This document shows, one piece after another, positions 20,021 through 28,248 of a stretch of DNA of 64,000 nucleotides (positions are counted from its first letter, which is position 1; each line of letters starts with the position of its first letter). The DNA lies in NCBI GenBank assembly GCA_964499205.1, contig CAZCJX010000004.1, forward strand, positions 10,090 to 74,089. The letters run 5' to 3'. A program made the translations under genes and the position numbers. The notes beneath the pieces are model-generated. The model was not told where the DNA came from and did no database searches. It was given only the letters and a program-made list of their open reading frames with translations. The DNA comes from DASRDZ01 sp964499205 (GTDB lineage: Bacteria; Chloroflexota; Dormibacteria; Aeolococcales; Aeolococcaceae).

Positions 20021-20773
20021 TCAGTGCGGACATGCCTTGTCGTTGATGGCGACCATTGAGCCGCCGTTGTAGTTGGCCCGGTTGGTGAAGGAGGGCGTTC
20101 CACCCTGGGTCGGGTTGAACGTCTTCCAGCTGCCGCCGCTCCCGCGGGGCCACCAGTAGTGGATGTCGTTGAACGTCTCGGACGGCCCAGCATAGCCACC
20201 GGGCATCTGGCTGGACAGAGTGTGGATCTCGCCCGAGACCTCGCCCATGGTCAACTGGCCATCGGGGATCACCCAGCCGTCGTGGCCGAGGTACTGGTTG
20301 TTGGCGTAGTAGGTGAAGGGGAACTGGCTGGCGTACGGGTTGTAGTTGACCGTGTAGTAATAGCTGTTGCCCAGCGGCAGGGCGTTGAACAGCTGCGTGC
20401 TCCAGGTGTACTGGCTGCCCGTCCACCAGCCGACCTGGGTGAATGTGTATCGCTGGCCGTAGGCCTTCTCCATCCAGCCGACCTGCGCATAGATGTGCGG
20501 GTCGTTGGCCTTCTGCAGCATCACCCACGCGGTGGTCTCCACGCGGTTTGGCTGCACCCACGGCGAGTAGTCGAAGATCTGGGCGTACATGCCGCCCCCC
20601 AGGCCGGACGTGTCGCCCGACCAGGCCGCGTAGCGGTTGCCGTCGTCTGCGCGGTTCGGCCAGCAACCCATGCCGTCGCCCGACGCGGCGACGGGCGCGA
20701 CGGGAAGCAGCGCGGCTGCCACCACGACGGCGCCGACGGCGGCGTACAGGCGTGTTCGTAGGTTCCGGTGCAT
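20021..20773 (-). CDS. Secreted protein of unknown function, aromatic-rich
   Basis: A 250-residue exported protein, not recognised with confidence. The signal peptide is residues 1-32 (ends VAPVAAS). The mature part is unusually rich in Tyr, Trp, Asn and Gly and reads like a beta-rich domain (QIFDYSPWVQPNRVETTAWVML, QVGWWTGSQYTWSTQLFN, DIHYWWPRGSGGSWKTFNP), ending NYNGGSMVAINDKACPH. Some neprosin-like (DUF239) proteins have a comparable composition, but I see no decisive motif. ATG 20773 has GGGAGG 12 nt upstream and begins the signal peptide. First gene of a two-gene operon. Confidence 0.75.
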   Translation of the reverse strand: MHRNLRTRLYAAVGAVVVAAALLPVAPVAASGDGMGCWPNRADDGNRYAAWSGDTSGLGGGMYAQIFDYSPWVQPNRVETTAWVMLQKANDPHIYAQVGWMEKAYGQRYTFTQVGWWTGSQYTWSTQLFNALPLGNSYYYTVNYNPYASQFPFTYYANNQYLGHDGWVIPDGQLTMGEVSGEIHTLSSQMPGGYAGPSETFNDIHYWWPRGSGGSWKTFNPTQGGTPSFTNRANYNGGSMVAINDKACPH

Positions 20774-21175
20774 TGCCGATTGAGCCCTCCCTGGCTGTCG
20801 GGTCCGTGACTGGCGATGGGGTGCGCGGTGCGGTGAGTGGGGAGTGCATTGGTTGAGAGTGGGCCGCCGGCATGCGGACCGGCGGCCCGGTTGAGAAGGA
20901 AGGGATTGAGCTGCCAGCTCGAAATCCGGATCGCCAGCGCGGCACCTCACTCCCGCCTCGTGCGCCCTCCCGCCGTGTCGCGGACCGTCCGCTCGGTGCT
21001 GTCGCGACCGGTCCGCGGACGTCCAGGACGGCCCGGCGCGTGCCCAGAAGCTTGAACCGCAGGCGTCTGCCCGGCTAGGCAGTGTGCCCAAGCAAGTCTG
21101 TCACCGAGAAACAAGGGTGTTGAGGACCTTGGCTGGTCAGCGGGCGGCCGCCGCGCCCGGCTACACTGTCCCGCC
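20774..21175. other. Intergenic region with a 10-bp perfect hairpin
   Basis: No gene is visible in these 402 bases between the secreted pair (leftwards) and the CBS gene (rightwards), so both flanks are 5' ends. GGGCCGCCGG at 20861-20870 pairs perfectly with CCGGCGGCCC at 20879-20888 across an 8-nt loop. No T-run follows, so it is not a standard terminator. It may be a leader structure of the leftward operon. Confidence 0.5.
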
Positions 21176-21649
21176 GTGCCCCAGCTCACACCTGTGTCAG
21201 ATGTCATGACCCGTGACGTCCGCACCGTCCGGGTCGAGGACCCGGTGGAGGCGGCCGTCGACATCGTGGTGGAGATGCGGGTCACCGGCGTGCCGGTGGT
21301 GGACGACGGCGACCGCTGCGTCGGGGTGGTCACCGAGTCGGACATCCTCGGCAAGCGCGGCACCACCTGCGGCGACATCATGACCGCCGACGCCGTCACC
21401 GTCGAGGAGACGGTGCCGCTGGCCGAGGCCGCCGAGATCATGCTCACCCGCCGCATCCGCCGCCTGCCCGTGGTGCGCAGCGACGGCACGCTGGTCGGCC
21501 TGGTCACCCGCATGGACCTGGTGCGCTATTTCGGACAGACCCGCTGGACCTGCGAGTGGTGCGGTCACAGCGAGCGTGGACTGCGGCCGCCCAACGCCTG
21601 CCCCTCCTGCGGCGGCGAGAGCTGGCGGTTCAGCGTGGAGGCGAGATGA
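21176..21649 (+). CDS. CBS-pair protein with C-terminal zinc ribbon
   Basis: A 157-residue regulatory-type protein. Two CBS motifs occupy residues 5-125 (VSDVMTRDVRTV...GVVTESDILG and CGDIMTADAVTV...GLVTRMDLVRYFG), a module that binds adenine nucleotides. The last 30 residues hold CEWCGHSERGLRPPNACPSCGG, a four-cysteine zinc-ribbon pattern. The start is GTG 21176. Its TGA overlaps the ATG of citrate synthase (ATGA), so the two are translated together. A role in sensing energy charge for the citrate synthase is inference from this coupling. Confidence 0.9.
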   Translation: MPQLTPVSDVMTRDVRTVRVEDPVEAAVDIVVEMRVTGVPVVDDGDRCVGVVTESDILGKRGTTCGDIMTADAVTVEETVPLAEAAEIMLTRRIRRLPVVRSDGTLVGLVTRMDLVRYFGQTRWTCEWCGHSERGLRPPNACPSCGGESWRFSVEAR

Positions 21650-22782
21650 CCGTCGTGGCTGCCAAGGGTGGGTTGGAGGGGGTGGTCGCCGGCGCCAGCG
21701 CGCTGTGCGACATCGACGGGCGCACCGGGCGGTTGCTCTACTGCGGGTACGACATCGTCGACCTCGCCGCCCACTCGTCGTTCGAGGAGACGGCCTTCCT
21801 GCTGTGGCACGGCGAATTGCCCGGCGCCGCGGAGCTCGAGGCGCTGCGCCGCGAGCTGCGCGCCGAGATGGAGCCGCACCCGACGGTGTGGGACGTCGCG
21901 CGCGCGGCGGGTCCTGAGGCCAATCCCATGGCGGTGCTGCGCACCCAGGTCTCCCTGCTCGGCGCGCTCGACGCCGACGCCGGCGACAACTCCGAGGCGG
22001 CCAACCGCCGCAAGGCGGCGCGACTGGTGGCCCAGACCGGCACGCTGGTGGCCGGCACCGAGCGGATCCAGCAGGGCCTCGATCCCGTCGCGCCCCGGCC
22101 GGACCTCGACCTCGCCGCCAACTTCCTGCACATGCTGCGCGGCCGTCCCGCCGGCGACGAGGAGGTGCGCACCTTCGACGTCGCCCTGGTACTTCATGCC
22201 GAACATGGCATGAACGCGTCGACCTTCGCGGCGCGCGTCACCGCGGCGACGCTGTCGGACATGCACTCGGCGATCACCAGCGCCATCGGTGCCTTGAAGG
22301 GCCCGCTGCACGGCGGTGCCAACGAGCGCGTCATGGAGCTGCTCCGCGAGCTGCCCTCGGTCGAGGCGACCCCGAGCGCGGTGCACGAGATGCTGGAGCA
22401 GAAGCGGCGGATCATGGGCTTCGGCCACCGGGTGTACCGCACCGAGGACCCGCGCGCCACCATCCTGCGCGAGTTCTCCCGCCGCGTCGGGGAGCGCGCC
22501 GGCGACACCCGCTGGTACGAGCTGACCCGCGCCGTCGAGCAGGCGGTGCTGGCGGAGAAGGGCCTGTATCCCAACGTCGACCTCTACTCCGCGTCGACGT
22601 ACACCTCGCTGGGCATCCCGCAGCGCATCTTCACGCCGATCTTCGCGGTCAGCCGCATGGCGGGCTGGACGGCCAACGTCATCGAGCAGCACCGCGACAA
22701 CCGGCTGATCCGGCCCGACTCCGACTACATCGGCCCGGCCCCGCGCGACTACGTGGCGGTGGAGATGCGCTCCGGGGCATAG
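21646..22782 (+). CDS. Citrate synthase (or 2-methylcitrate synthase)
   Basis: A 378-residue short-form citrate synthase, condensing acetyl-CoA with oxaloacetate; methylcitrate synthase cannot be excluded. Catalytic residues are in HAEHGMNASTFAAR (first His), KGPLHGGANERV (second His) and VDLYSASTY (Asp). FGHRVYRTEDPRA and PIFAVSRMAGWTANVIEQ are further family blocks. The start ATG 21646 overlaps the CBS/zinc-ribbon gene by 4 nt. The 3' end overlaps the convergent methyltransferase gene by 34 bases. Confidence 0.94.
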   Translation: MTVVAAKGGLEGVVAGASALCDIDGRTGRLLYCGYDIVDLAAHSSFEETAFLLWHGELPGAAELEALRRELRAEMEPHPTVWDVARAAGPEANPMAVLRTQVSLLGALDADAGDNSEAANRRKAARLVAQTGTLVAGTERIQQGLDPVAPRPDLDLAANFLHMLRGRPAGDEEVRTFDVALVLHAEHGMNASTFAARVTAATLSDMHSAITSAIGALKGPLHGGANERVMELLRELPSVEATPSAVHEMLEQKRRIMGFGHRVYRTEDPRATILREFSRRVGERAGDTRWYELTRAVEQAVLAEKGLYPNVDLYSASTYTSLGIPQRIFTPIFAVSRMAGWTANVIEQHRDNRLIRPDSDYIGPAPRDYVAVEMRSGA

Positions 22783-23420
22783 AGCGCGGCGACCCAGGTG
22801 AAGGGCTGGGCCACGCCCGCCGGGGTGTGGTGCACCTCGCGGCGCACGGCGACAACCTCGAAGCCGTCGCCGAGCAGCGCCATGATGCCGTCGGCGTCGT
22901 AGTGCTGCACCGGCAGGCCGGAGCAGTGGTCGGGCGCGCCGGGAGCGAAGGCGCCGATGATGGCGTGGCCCCCGGGGTACAGCGCGGCGCGCAGGGTCTG
23001 CAGGTAGCGCTCGCGGTCCTCGCGGTCGACGAGGAAGTGCAGCATGGCGCGGTCGTGCCACAGGTCGTAGTGGCGTTCCGGCTTCCAGCTGAGCACGTCA
23101 GCGAGCGCCCAGCGCGCTGCGCGCTCGCCGGCGCGCTGCCGCGCCGCCGCCAGCGCAGTCGCCGAGATGTCGAGCACGGTGATGTCGCTGTAGCCGCGCT
23201 CGCACAGCGCGTCGACCAGCGTGGAGCCGCCACCACCGATGTCGAGGATGGCGGCGTCGTGCGGCAGGTCGATGAAGGCGATGAGCTGCAGCGAGACCAC
23301 CGGCGAGGCCTGGTGCCAGCTGAGGTCGGCGACGCCCCGGGCGCGGGCGTACACGGCGTCCCAGTGGCGCCGCTGGTCGTCGGCGTCGCCGGCGTCGTCG
23401 GCGGTGGGAGGAAGTGCCAT
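22749..23420 (-). CDS. Class I SAM-dependent methyltransferase
   Basis: A 223-residue methyltransferase. Motif I is ILDIGGGGSTLVDAL, the acidic end of strand 2 is VTVLDIS, and motif IV lies around YDLWHDRAMLHFL. The sequence fits small thiol- or metalloid-type methyltransferases (LWHDRAMLHFL and SWHQASPVVSLQLI are typical of a widespread unassigned group). The substrate is unknown. The C-terminus overlaps the citrate synthase gene tail to tail. Confidence 0.85.
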   Translation of the reverse strand: MALPPTADDAGDADDQRRHWDAVYARARGVADLSWHQASPVVSLQLIAFIDLPHDAAILDIGGGGSTLVDALCERGYSDITVLDISATALAAARQRAGERAARWALADVLSWKPERHYDLWHDRAMLHFLVDREDRERYLQTLRAALYPGGHAIIGAFAPGAPDHCSGLPVQHYDADGIMALLGDGFEVVAVRREVHHTPAGVAQPFTWVAALYAPERISTAT

Positions 23421-23473
23421 GGCTGCTGTCCACCTTGCCCCGCGCGGGCGGGCCGCGCAAGGGCCGTCCGGCC

Positions 23474-24370
23474 TCATCGCAGCAGGCGGAGCAGCCCGCC
23501 GACCGCCGCGGCGCCGCCGGCGAGGGTGACCAGGGCGATGCCCAGCCAGCTCCTGCGCAGCGTCGCGTCGCTGTAGGCCGGGGGCGTCGGGAGGGCGCGC
23601 AGGTGGTGCACCCAGAGGCCGTCGGAGGTGCCGGCGTAGATGGCGGCAGTGCGGGGATCGGTGGCCACGGCCAGGACGTGGTCGGGCAACCCGGGGCCGG
23701 CGCGGATCCAGTCGTTGCCGCCGTCGAGGCTCTCCAGCACCGAGTAGCCGTCGGTGCCCATGTAGACGGTGTTGCTGAGGGGCTGGGTGTCGAACGCGGC
23801 CAGCGCGGTGATGCGCGGCGGGCCGGCGGTGAGGCCCTGGGGAAGCAGCAGCAGGGCGCGGGCCCAGTGGCCGTCGGCGCCGCGGCGCCAGGCGACGTTG
23901 TCGCGGTCTGCGGCGACCACCACGCCGGGCAGGGAGGCGGGGGCGGCGAGCAGGGTGTAGCCGGACTCGGGGCCGCCGGTGGGCGTCATCGGCGGGCTGC
24001 CGGGGTCGGCGTGCCAGGTGCCGGTGGAGTCGTAGCGGCCGATGCGGCCGCCGATCTCCCGCCACGGCGATCGCGGCACGCCGGCGAAGGGTGAGGCGCT
24101 GCCGGCGCCGGCGACGTGCCAGGTGCGGCCGCCGTCGTTGGACAGCTGCTGCACGCCCGCCACGGTGGCCTCGATCGTGCCACCACTGGCACGAACTCCG
24201 GCGACGGGCGCTCCGGCGAAGGCGACGCGCACCCACCACGGTTGTGGGGACGGCGTGGGCGCCGGCGCCGGCGTTGCCGTTGCCGCCCTGCCCGGCAGCG
24301 GTGCCGCGAGGAACGCCAGCGCGGCGAGCGCCGCCGCGGCGCAGAGCCGGCGCACGCGGTCAGTAGCCAT
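23474..24370 (-). CDS. Secreted BNR-repeat-like protein with C-terminal membrane anchor
   Basis: A 298-residue exported protein. The signal peptide (to about residue 30) is followed by a Pro/Thr linker. A beta-propeller-like body contains Asp-box-type stretches (LSNDGGRTWHVAG, ESLDGGNDWIRAGPGL, IYAGTSDGLWVHHL). A final hydrophobic helix (SWLGIALVTLAGGAAAVGGLL) ends in Arg residues. It resembles sialidase/photosystem-stability-type BNR proteins only in repeat pattern, so no catalytic function is claimed. Its start overlaps the end of the CPBP protease gene by 11 nt. Confidence 0.7.
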   Translation of the reverse strand: MATDRVRRLCAAAALAALAFLAAPLPGRAATATPAPAPTPSPQPWWVRVAFAGAPVAGVRASGGTIEATVAGVQQLSNDGGRTWHVAGAGSASPFAGVPRSPWREIGGRIGRYDSTGTWHADPGSPPMTPTGGPESGYTLLAAPASLPGVVVAADRDNVAWRRGADGHWARALLLLPQGLTAGPPRITALAAFDTQPLSNTVYMGTDGYSVLESLDGGNDWIRAGPGLPDHVLAVATDPRTAAIYAGTSDGLWVHHLRALPTPPAYSDATLRRSWLGIALVTLAGGAAAVGGLLRLLR

Positions 24371-25247
24371 ACAACCCCGGCAACACGGCAGCGGCGACGG
24401 CGACGTCACCGACGGCATGGATGACGATCGCCGGCCACAGCGAGTTGGTCCGCTGCGTGACCCAGCCGAGCACGAAGCCGAGGGCGATGGTCACCGGCAC
24501 GAAGGGGCCCGCCGGGCCCTCGTACTGCACGGCGATGTGGGCCAGGCCGAAGAAGACCGCCTGGCCGAGGTTGGCCAGCCACGGCGGGGCGACGCGTTCC
24601 AGCGAGCCCATCAGCAGGCCGCGGAACTCGAGCTCCTGGGCCAGCGCCTGGAGCACGTTGCCGGGCGCCACCCAGGGCATGTCGCGCTGCAGTGCCACCG
24701 GGGGCAGGCCGAGGCGGCCCAGCAGGGTGGCGGGGATGGCCAGGGCGATGCCGAGCAGCAGCAGGCTGCCGGCGACCGTGGCCAGCAGCGCGCCGCGCCC
24801 GAGGTGGCCCAGGCGCAGCCGCGGCCGCCAGCGCGGGGCGAGGGCGTGCAGGGCCAGCGCCGCAAACGCCGCAGTGAGCACCGTCTGGGCCACGCCGGCC
24901 CAGCCGAAGCGCTCGTCGCCGCCGAGGCCGGGCCAGATCAGCCCCAGCACCTGCGGGGTGGCCGACCAGAGGCAGAACGGCGCGGTGATGGCGGCGACGG
25001 CGATGAGCACCGGACGGGTGTCGCGCAGGCGGCGGACGGCGAGCGCGGCGCCGAGGAGGAGCAGGCTGACGGCGGCCAGGCGCACGTCGTAGGGATCGAC
25101 CCCGACGGGGTCGTTGAAGGTCCGCGGCACCAGCAGCGCCACGCCCAGCGCCACCGCGGAGGCGGCCAGCGCGGCGGCGGCGCCACGCCCGGCAGCGCGG
25201 ATGTCCGGCTCCGCCGCCGGGGCCGCGACGGGTGCCGTCTCGATCAC
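24360..25247 (-). CDS. CPBP-family intramembrane protease
   Basis: A 295-residue membrane protein of the CAAX-protease/bacteriocin-processing family, with about eight hydrophobic segments. The three active-site motifs occur in order: QELEFRG (canonical EExxxRG), FFGLAH (FxxxH) and HAVGD near the end. The first Glu of EExxxR is a Gln here, while the second Glu and the Arg are kept. That could weaken activity or reflect a subfamily. ATG 25247 lies just upstream of purA on the other strand. Confidence 0.85.
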   Translation of the reverse strand: MIETAPVAAPAAEPDIRAAGRGAAAALAASAVALGVALLVPRTFNDPVGVDPYDVRLAAVSLLLLGAALAVRRLRDTRPVLIAVAAITAPFCLWSATPQVLGLIWPGLGGDERFGWAGVAQTVLTAAFAALALHALAPRWRPRLRLGHLGRGALLATVAGSLLLLGIALAIPATLLGRLGLPPVALQRDMPWVAPGNVLQALAQELEFRGLLMGSLERVAPPWLANLGQAVFFGLAHIAVQYEGPAGPFVPVTIALGFVLGWVTQRTNSLWPAIVIHAVGDVAVAAAVLPGLYGY

Positions 25248-25324
25248 GACGACCTGTATACGCGAAGGCGGCGGTGGCCGCGGCTCCCCGCGAGAGCAGC
25301 GATCCGGTACCCTTCACCGCCGCG

Positions 25325-26608
25325 ATGAGCGTGACGATCCTGGTGGGGGGACAGTGGGGCGACGAAGGCAAGGGCAAGGTCATCGACCTGCTCGCCGACC
25401 GCGTCGAGATGGTGGTTCGCTCGCAGGGTGGCAACAACGCGGGACACACCGTGGTCAGCGACGGCCAGGAGTTCAAGTTTCACCTCATCCCCAGCGGCAT
25501 CCTCTACCCGCAGACCACCTGCGTGATCGGCCACGGCGTCGTCGTCGACCCCAAGGCATTCGTCACCGAGCTGGACCACGTGCGCGAGCGCGGTGTCTCC
25601 ACCGACAACCTGGTGATCAGCGACCGCGCCCACATGGTGATGCCGTACCACCCCGCGCTCGACAAGCTGGGTGAGACGCAGCGCGGCGACGACCGGCTGG
25701 GCACGACGTGGCGCGGCATCGGGCCGACCTACGAGGACAAGGTGCGCCGCATCGGCTTCCGCGTCGGCGACCTGCAGAAGCCCAAGTTCCTGGAGAAGAA
25801 GCTGCGCTTCGTGCTGCGGCTGAAGAACGAGACGCTGACCAAGCTGTTCGACGCCGAGCCCTTCGACGAGCAGGAGATCCTCGACGAGTACATCGGCTAC
25901 GCCGAGCGGCTCGACCGCTACATCAGGGACATCTACCCGCTGGTGCAGGGCGCCATCTCGCGCGGCGAGCGCATCCTGCTCGAGGGCGCCCAGGGAGTGA
26001 TGCTCGACCTCGACCTGGGCACCTACCCGTATGTGACGTCTTCGGCACCAACTGCCGGCGGCGCCTGCACCGGCAGCGGCATCCCGCCGTCGCGGATCAC
26101 CAGGACCGTCGGCGTGTTCAAGGCCTACACCACGCGCGTCGGCTACGGCCCCTTCCCCACCGAGCTGACCGACCAGCTCGGCGAGTACATCCGCGAGGTC
26201 GGCGCCGAGTTCGGCACCACCACCGGGCGGGCCCGCCGCGTCGGCTGGTTCGACGCCGCCATCGCGCGGTACTCGGTGAACACCAACGGCATCGACTCCA
26301 TCGTGCTCACCAAGCTCGACGTTCTGGACACTCTCGACACCATCAAGGTCTGCACCGGCTACCTCTGGCGCGGCGAGGAGTGGGACCATCCCATGGCCAA
26401 CATCTCCCACCTAAAGCACTGCGAGCCGATCTACGTCGAGATGCCGGGCTGGAAGTCGCCCATCCGCGACTGCCGCCGCTACGAGGACCTGCCGCGGGAG
26501 TGCCGCGACTACGTGGAGCGGCTGGAGCGGCTCTGCGGCGCGCCCATCGACGTCATCTCGGTCGGCCCGGACCGCGAGCAGACCATCGTGCGGCGGGAGC
26601 TGGTCTAG
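25325..26608 (+). CDS. purA: Adenylosuccinate synthetase
   Basis: A 427-residue GTP-dependent enzyme that joins IMP and aspartate in AMP synthesis. The start MSVTILVGGQWGDEGKGK includes the phosphate loop and catalytic Asp/His region (NNAGHTVV follows). GTTWRGIGPTYEDKVRR, LLEGAQGVMLDLDLGTYPYVTSS and the C-terminal GPDREQTI are family signatures. Full length. ATG 25325 starts the conserved core; upstream in-frame codons encode no conserved residues. Confidence 0.98.
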   Translation: MSVTILVGGQWGDEGKGKVIDLLADRVEMVVRSQGGNNAGHTVVSDGQEFKFHLIPSGILYPQTTCVIGHGVVVDPKAFVTELDHVRERGVSTDNLVISDRAHMVMPYHPALDKLGETQRGDDRLGTTWRGIGPTYEDKVRRIGFRVGDLQKPKFLEKKLRFVLRLKNETLTKLFDAEPFDEQEILDEYIGYAERLDRYIRDIYPLVQGAISRGERILLEGAQGVMLDLDLGTYPYVTSSAPTAGGACTGSGIPPSRITRTVGVFKAYTTRVGYGPFPTELTDQLGEYIREVGAEFGTTTGRARRVGWFDAAIARYSVNTNGIDSIVLTKLDVLDTLDTIKVCTGYLWRGEEWDHPMANISHLKHCEPIYVEMPGWKSPIRDCRRYEDLPRECRDYVERLERLCGAPIDVISVGPDREQTIVRRELV

Positions 26609-26642
26609 GCTCGCGTCGGTACAGCGCGCGTAGCGTGGGGGC

Positions 26643-27050
26643 ATGTCCCAGCCGAAGACCCGCCTTCGCGACAAGGTCCGCACCCTCGCCGCCGGCCCCA
26701 ACTTCGCAGCCGTCACCACGCTGCTGCCCTCGGGGCGGTTCCAGACCCAGCCGATGTGGGTCACCAGCGACGACGAGTTCGTCTACATCAACACGGAGGT
26801 GCACCGCACCAAGTTCAAGAACGTCCAGCGCGATCCGCGCATGACGGTGATGATCTGGAGCCACGAGAACCCCTACCAGTACGCCGAGGTGCGCGGCCGC
26901 GTGGTCGAGACCACTCTCGGCGAGCCGGCGCGCCGGATGATCGACGAGCTCTCCCAGAAGTACAACGGCCGTCCCTACCCGCCCGAGGCGATCCACAGCG
27001 AGCGCGTGATCCTCAAGGTCGCCGCCGAGACCCAGCACACCTCGGGCTGA
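26643..27050 (+). CDS. PPOX-class F420-dependent oxidoreductase
   Basis: A 135-residue split-barrel flavin/F420-binding protein of the pyridoxamine-phosphate-oxidase superfamily. The N-terminus (FAAVTTLLPSGRFQTQPMWV), HRTKFKNVQRDPRMTVMI and the strand YAEVRGRVVET match the F420-dependent branch well known in actinobacteria and Chloroflexota. It probably reduces an unidentified small molecule with F420H2. It lies 34 bp after purA on the same strand. Confidence 0.85.
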   Translation: MSQPKTRLRDKVRTLAAGPNFAAVTTLLPSGRFQTQPMWVTSDDEFVYINTEVHRTKFKNVQRDPRMTVMIWSHENPYQYAEVRGRVVETTLGEPARRMIDELSQKYNGRPYPPEAIHSERVILKVAAETQHTSG

Positions 27051-27097
27051 GGCCTCAGCGCGGCGCGGTCGAATGCCGCGGGCCCCCGACGCGCGGC

Positions 27098-27121
27098 CGT
27101 TATGAGATTATTCTCATAACG
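27098..27121. promoter_or_regulatory. Perfect palindrome at the start of the Fic gene (putative operator)
   Basis: GTTATGAGA (27099-27107) and TCTCATAAC (27112-27120) are perfect inverted copies around a TTAT spacer. The match extends one more base pair to 27098/27121. It abuts the GTG start codon of the Fic gene and is strikingly AT-rich for this genome. The position would let a bound dimer block transcription or translation start. The Fic protein's own C-terminal winged-helix-like region is a candidate binder. Confidence 0.7.
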
Positions 27122-28248
27122 TGCTCGACCGCCTGCACATGGCCCCCAGCCCCCTCCCGCGCCACCTCGCAGAACGGGTCGCCGAGACCCACACCTGGCT
27201 CGACGAGGTGGCGGCAGAGGAGCGTGCGCTGGCACCCTGGACCGGCACGTTGAGGCGAGTCATGGGTGCCCGCGTGGTGGGTGCTTCGACCGCCATCGAG
27301 GGGTTCTCAGCAACTCATCAGGACACGGTGCGGCTCATCGAGGGGCAGAGGTCTGCGGCGGCACCGCCGGAAACCGAGGAGGCGATTCGGGATTACCGCC
27401 GAGCCATGGATCGCGTCGCCGGGCTTGCGGTCGACACCGAGTTCGAATGGCGTCCGTCGGTGGTCCGCGATCTCCATTTCCTGGTGACCGCGGGAAGTCG
27501 GCGCAGCCAGCCCGGGAGATGGCGCGATGAGGAGGTCCACGTGCGCCGCGGTGCGGACGCTATTCCATACCAGGCACCGCCGGCTGACGACGTGCCCCGC
27601 CTCATGCGCAGTGCTGCCGAGTACCAGTCATGCAGCGACGACGACGCACTGATCCGCGCCGCCATGGTGCAACTGCACGTGGCCGCGGTGCACCCGTTCC
27701 TCGACGGCAACGGCCGCACGGCTCGGGTGCTGCAGTCGCTGGTGCTGGCACGGGCTCGGCTGCTGCCCCTCGACGTCTGCTCCATCGAGACGTACCTCGC
27801 CGCCAACACCGATCAGTACTACGCGGCGCTGCGCACCACCAACGGCGTGCATCGGCTCGGTGGCGCCGAGTACTACGATCCAACGCGGAGCGCCGTTCCC
27901 TGGCTCGAGTTCTGCCTCGAGGCGCACATCGAAAGCAGCAAGGCACTCGCCGAGGAGATGCGGACGGCCCGGAGGCGCACGACATTCTGTCGTGACCTGG
28001 CACGTCGCCATGGCCTTCCAGATCGGATCGCGCAGGTGCTCGACCAGGCACTGGTCGAGCTGCCAATCAGCAACGAAAGCCACCGGCAACGGCAGAACGT
28101 TTCCATGCCGATGGCCACCAAGGACCTGGGGTCCCTGGTCGACCTCGGTCTCCTGCGACGGCTCGGCGCCGGCAGGTCGACGCGCTACGAGGCCTCGCCA
28201 CGGCTCAGAGCGATGTGGCGAAGAGCCGAGCGGGCTCGTCCCGACTAG
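27121..28248 (+). CDS. Fic-family AMP-transferase with N-terminal inhibitory motif
   Basis: A 375-residue Fic protein expected to transfer AMP, or another nucleotide part, to target proteins. The catalytic motif HPFLDGNGRTAR begins at His191. STAIEG at residues 56-61 matches the (S/T)xxxE(G/N) inhibitory helix on the N-terminal side (class II), so the enzyme is likely self-inhibited. Residues about 300-375 look like a winged-helix DNA-binding domain (VDLGLLRRLGAGRSTRYEAS). The start is GTG 27121, directly after the palindrome. The 3' end overlaps the convergent peroxiredoxin gene by 3 bases. Confidence 0.9.
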   Translation: MLDRLHMAPSPLPRHLAERVAETHTWLDEVAAEERALAPWTGTLRRVMGARVVGASTAIEGFSATHQDTVRLIEGQRSAAAPPETEEAIRDYRRAMDRVAGLAVDTEFEWRPSVVRDLHFLVTAGSRRSQPGRWRDEEVHVRRGADAIPYQAPPADDVPRLMRSAAEYQSCSDDDALIRAAMVQLHVAAVHPFLDGNGRTARVLQSLVLARARLLPLDVCSIETYLAANTDQYYAALRTTNGVHRLGGAEYYDPTRSAVPWLEFCLEAHIESSKALAEEMRTARRRTTFCRDLARRHGLPDRIAQVLDQALVELPISNESHRQRQNVSMPMATKDLGSLVDLGLLRRLGAGRSTRYEASPRLRAMWRRAERARPD

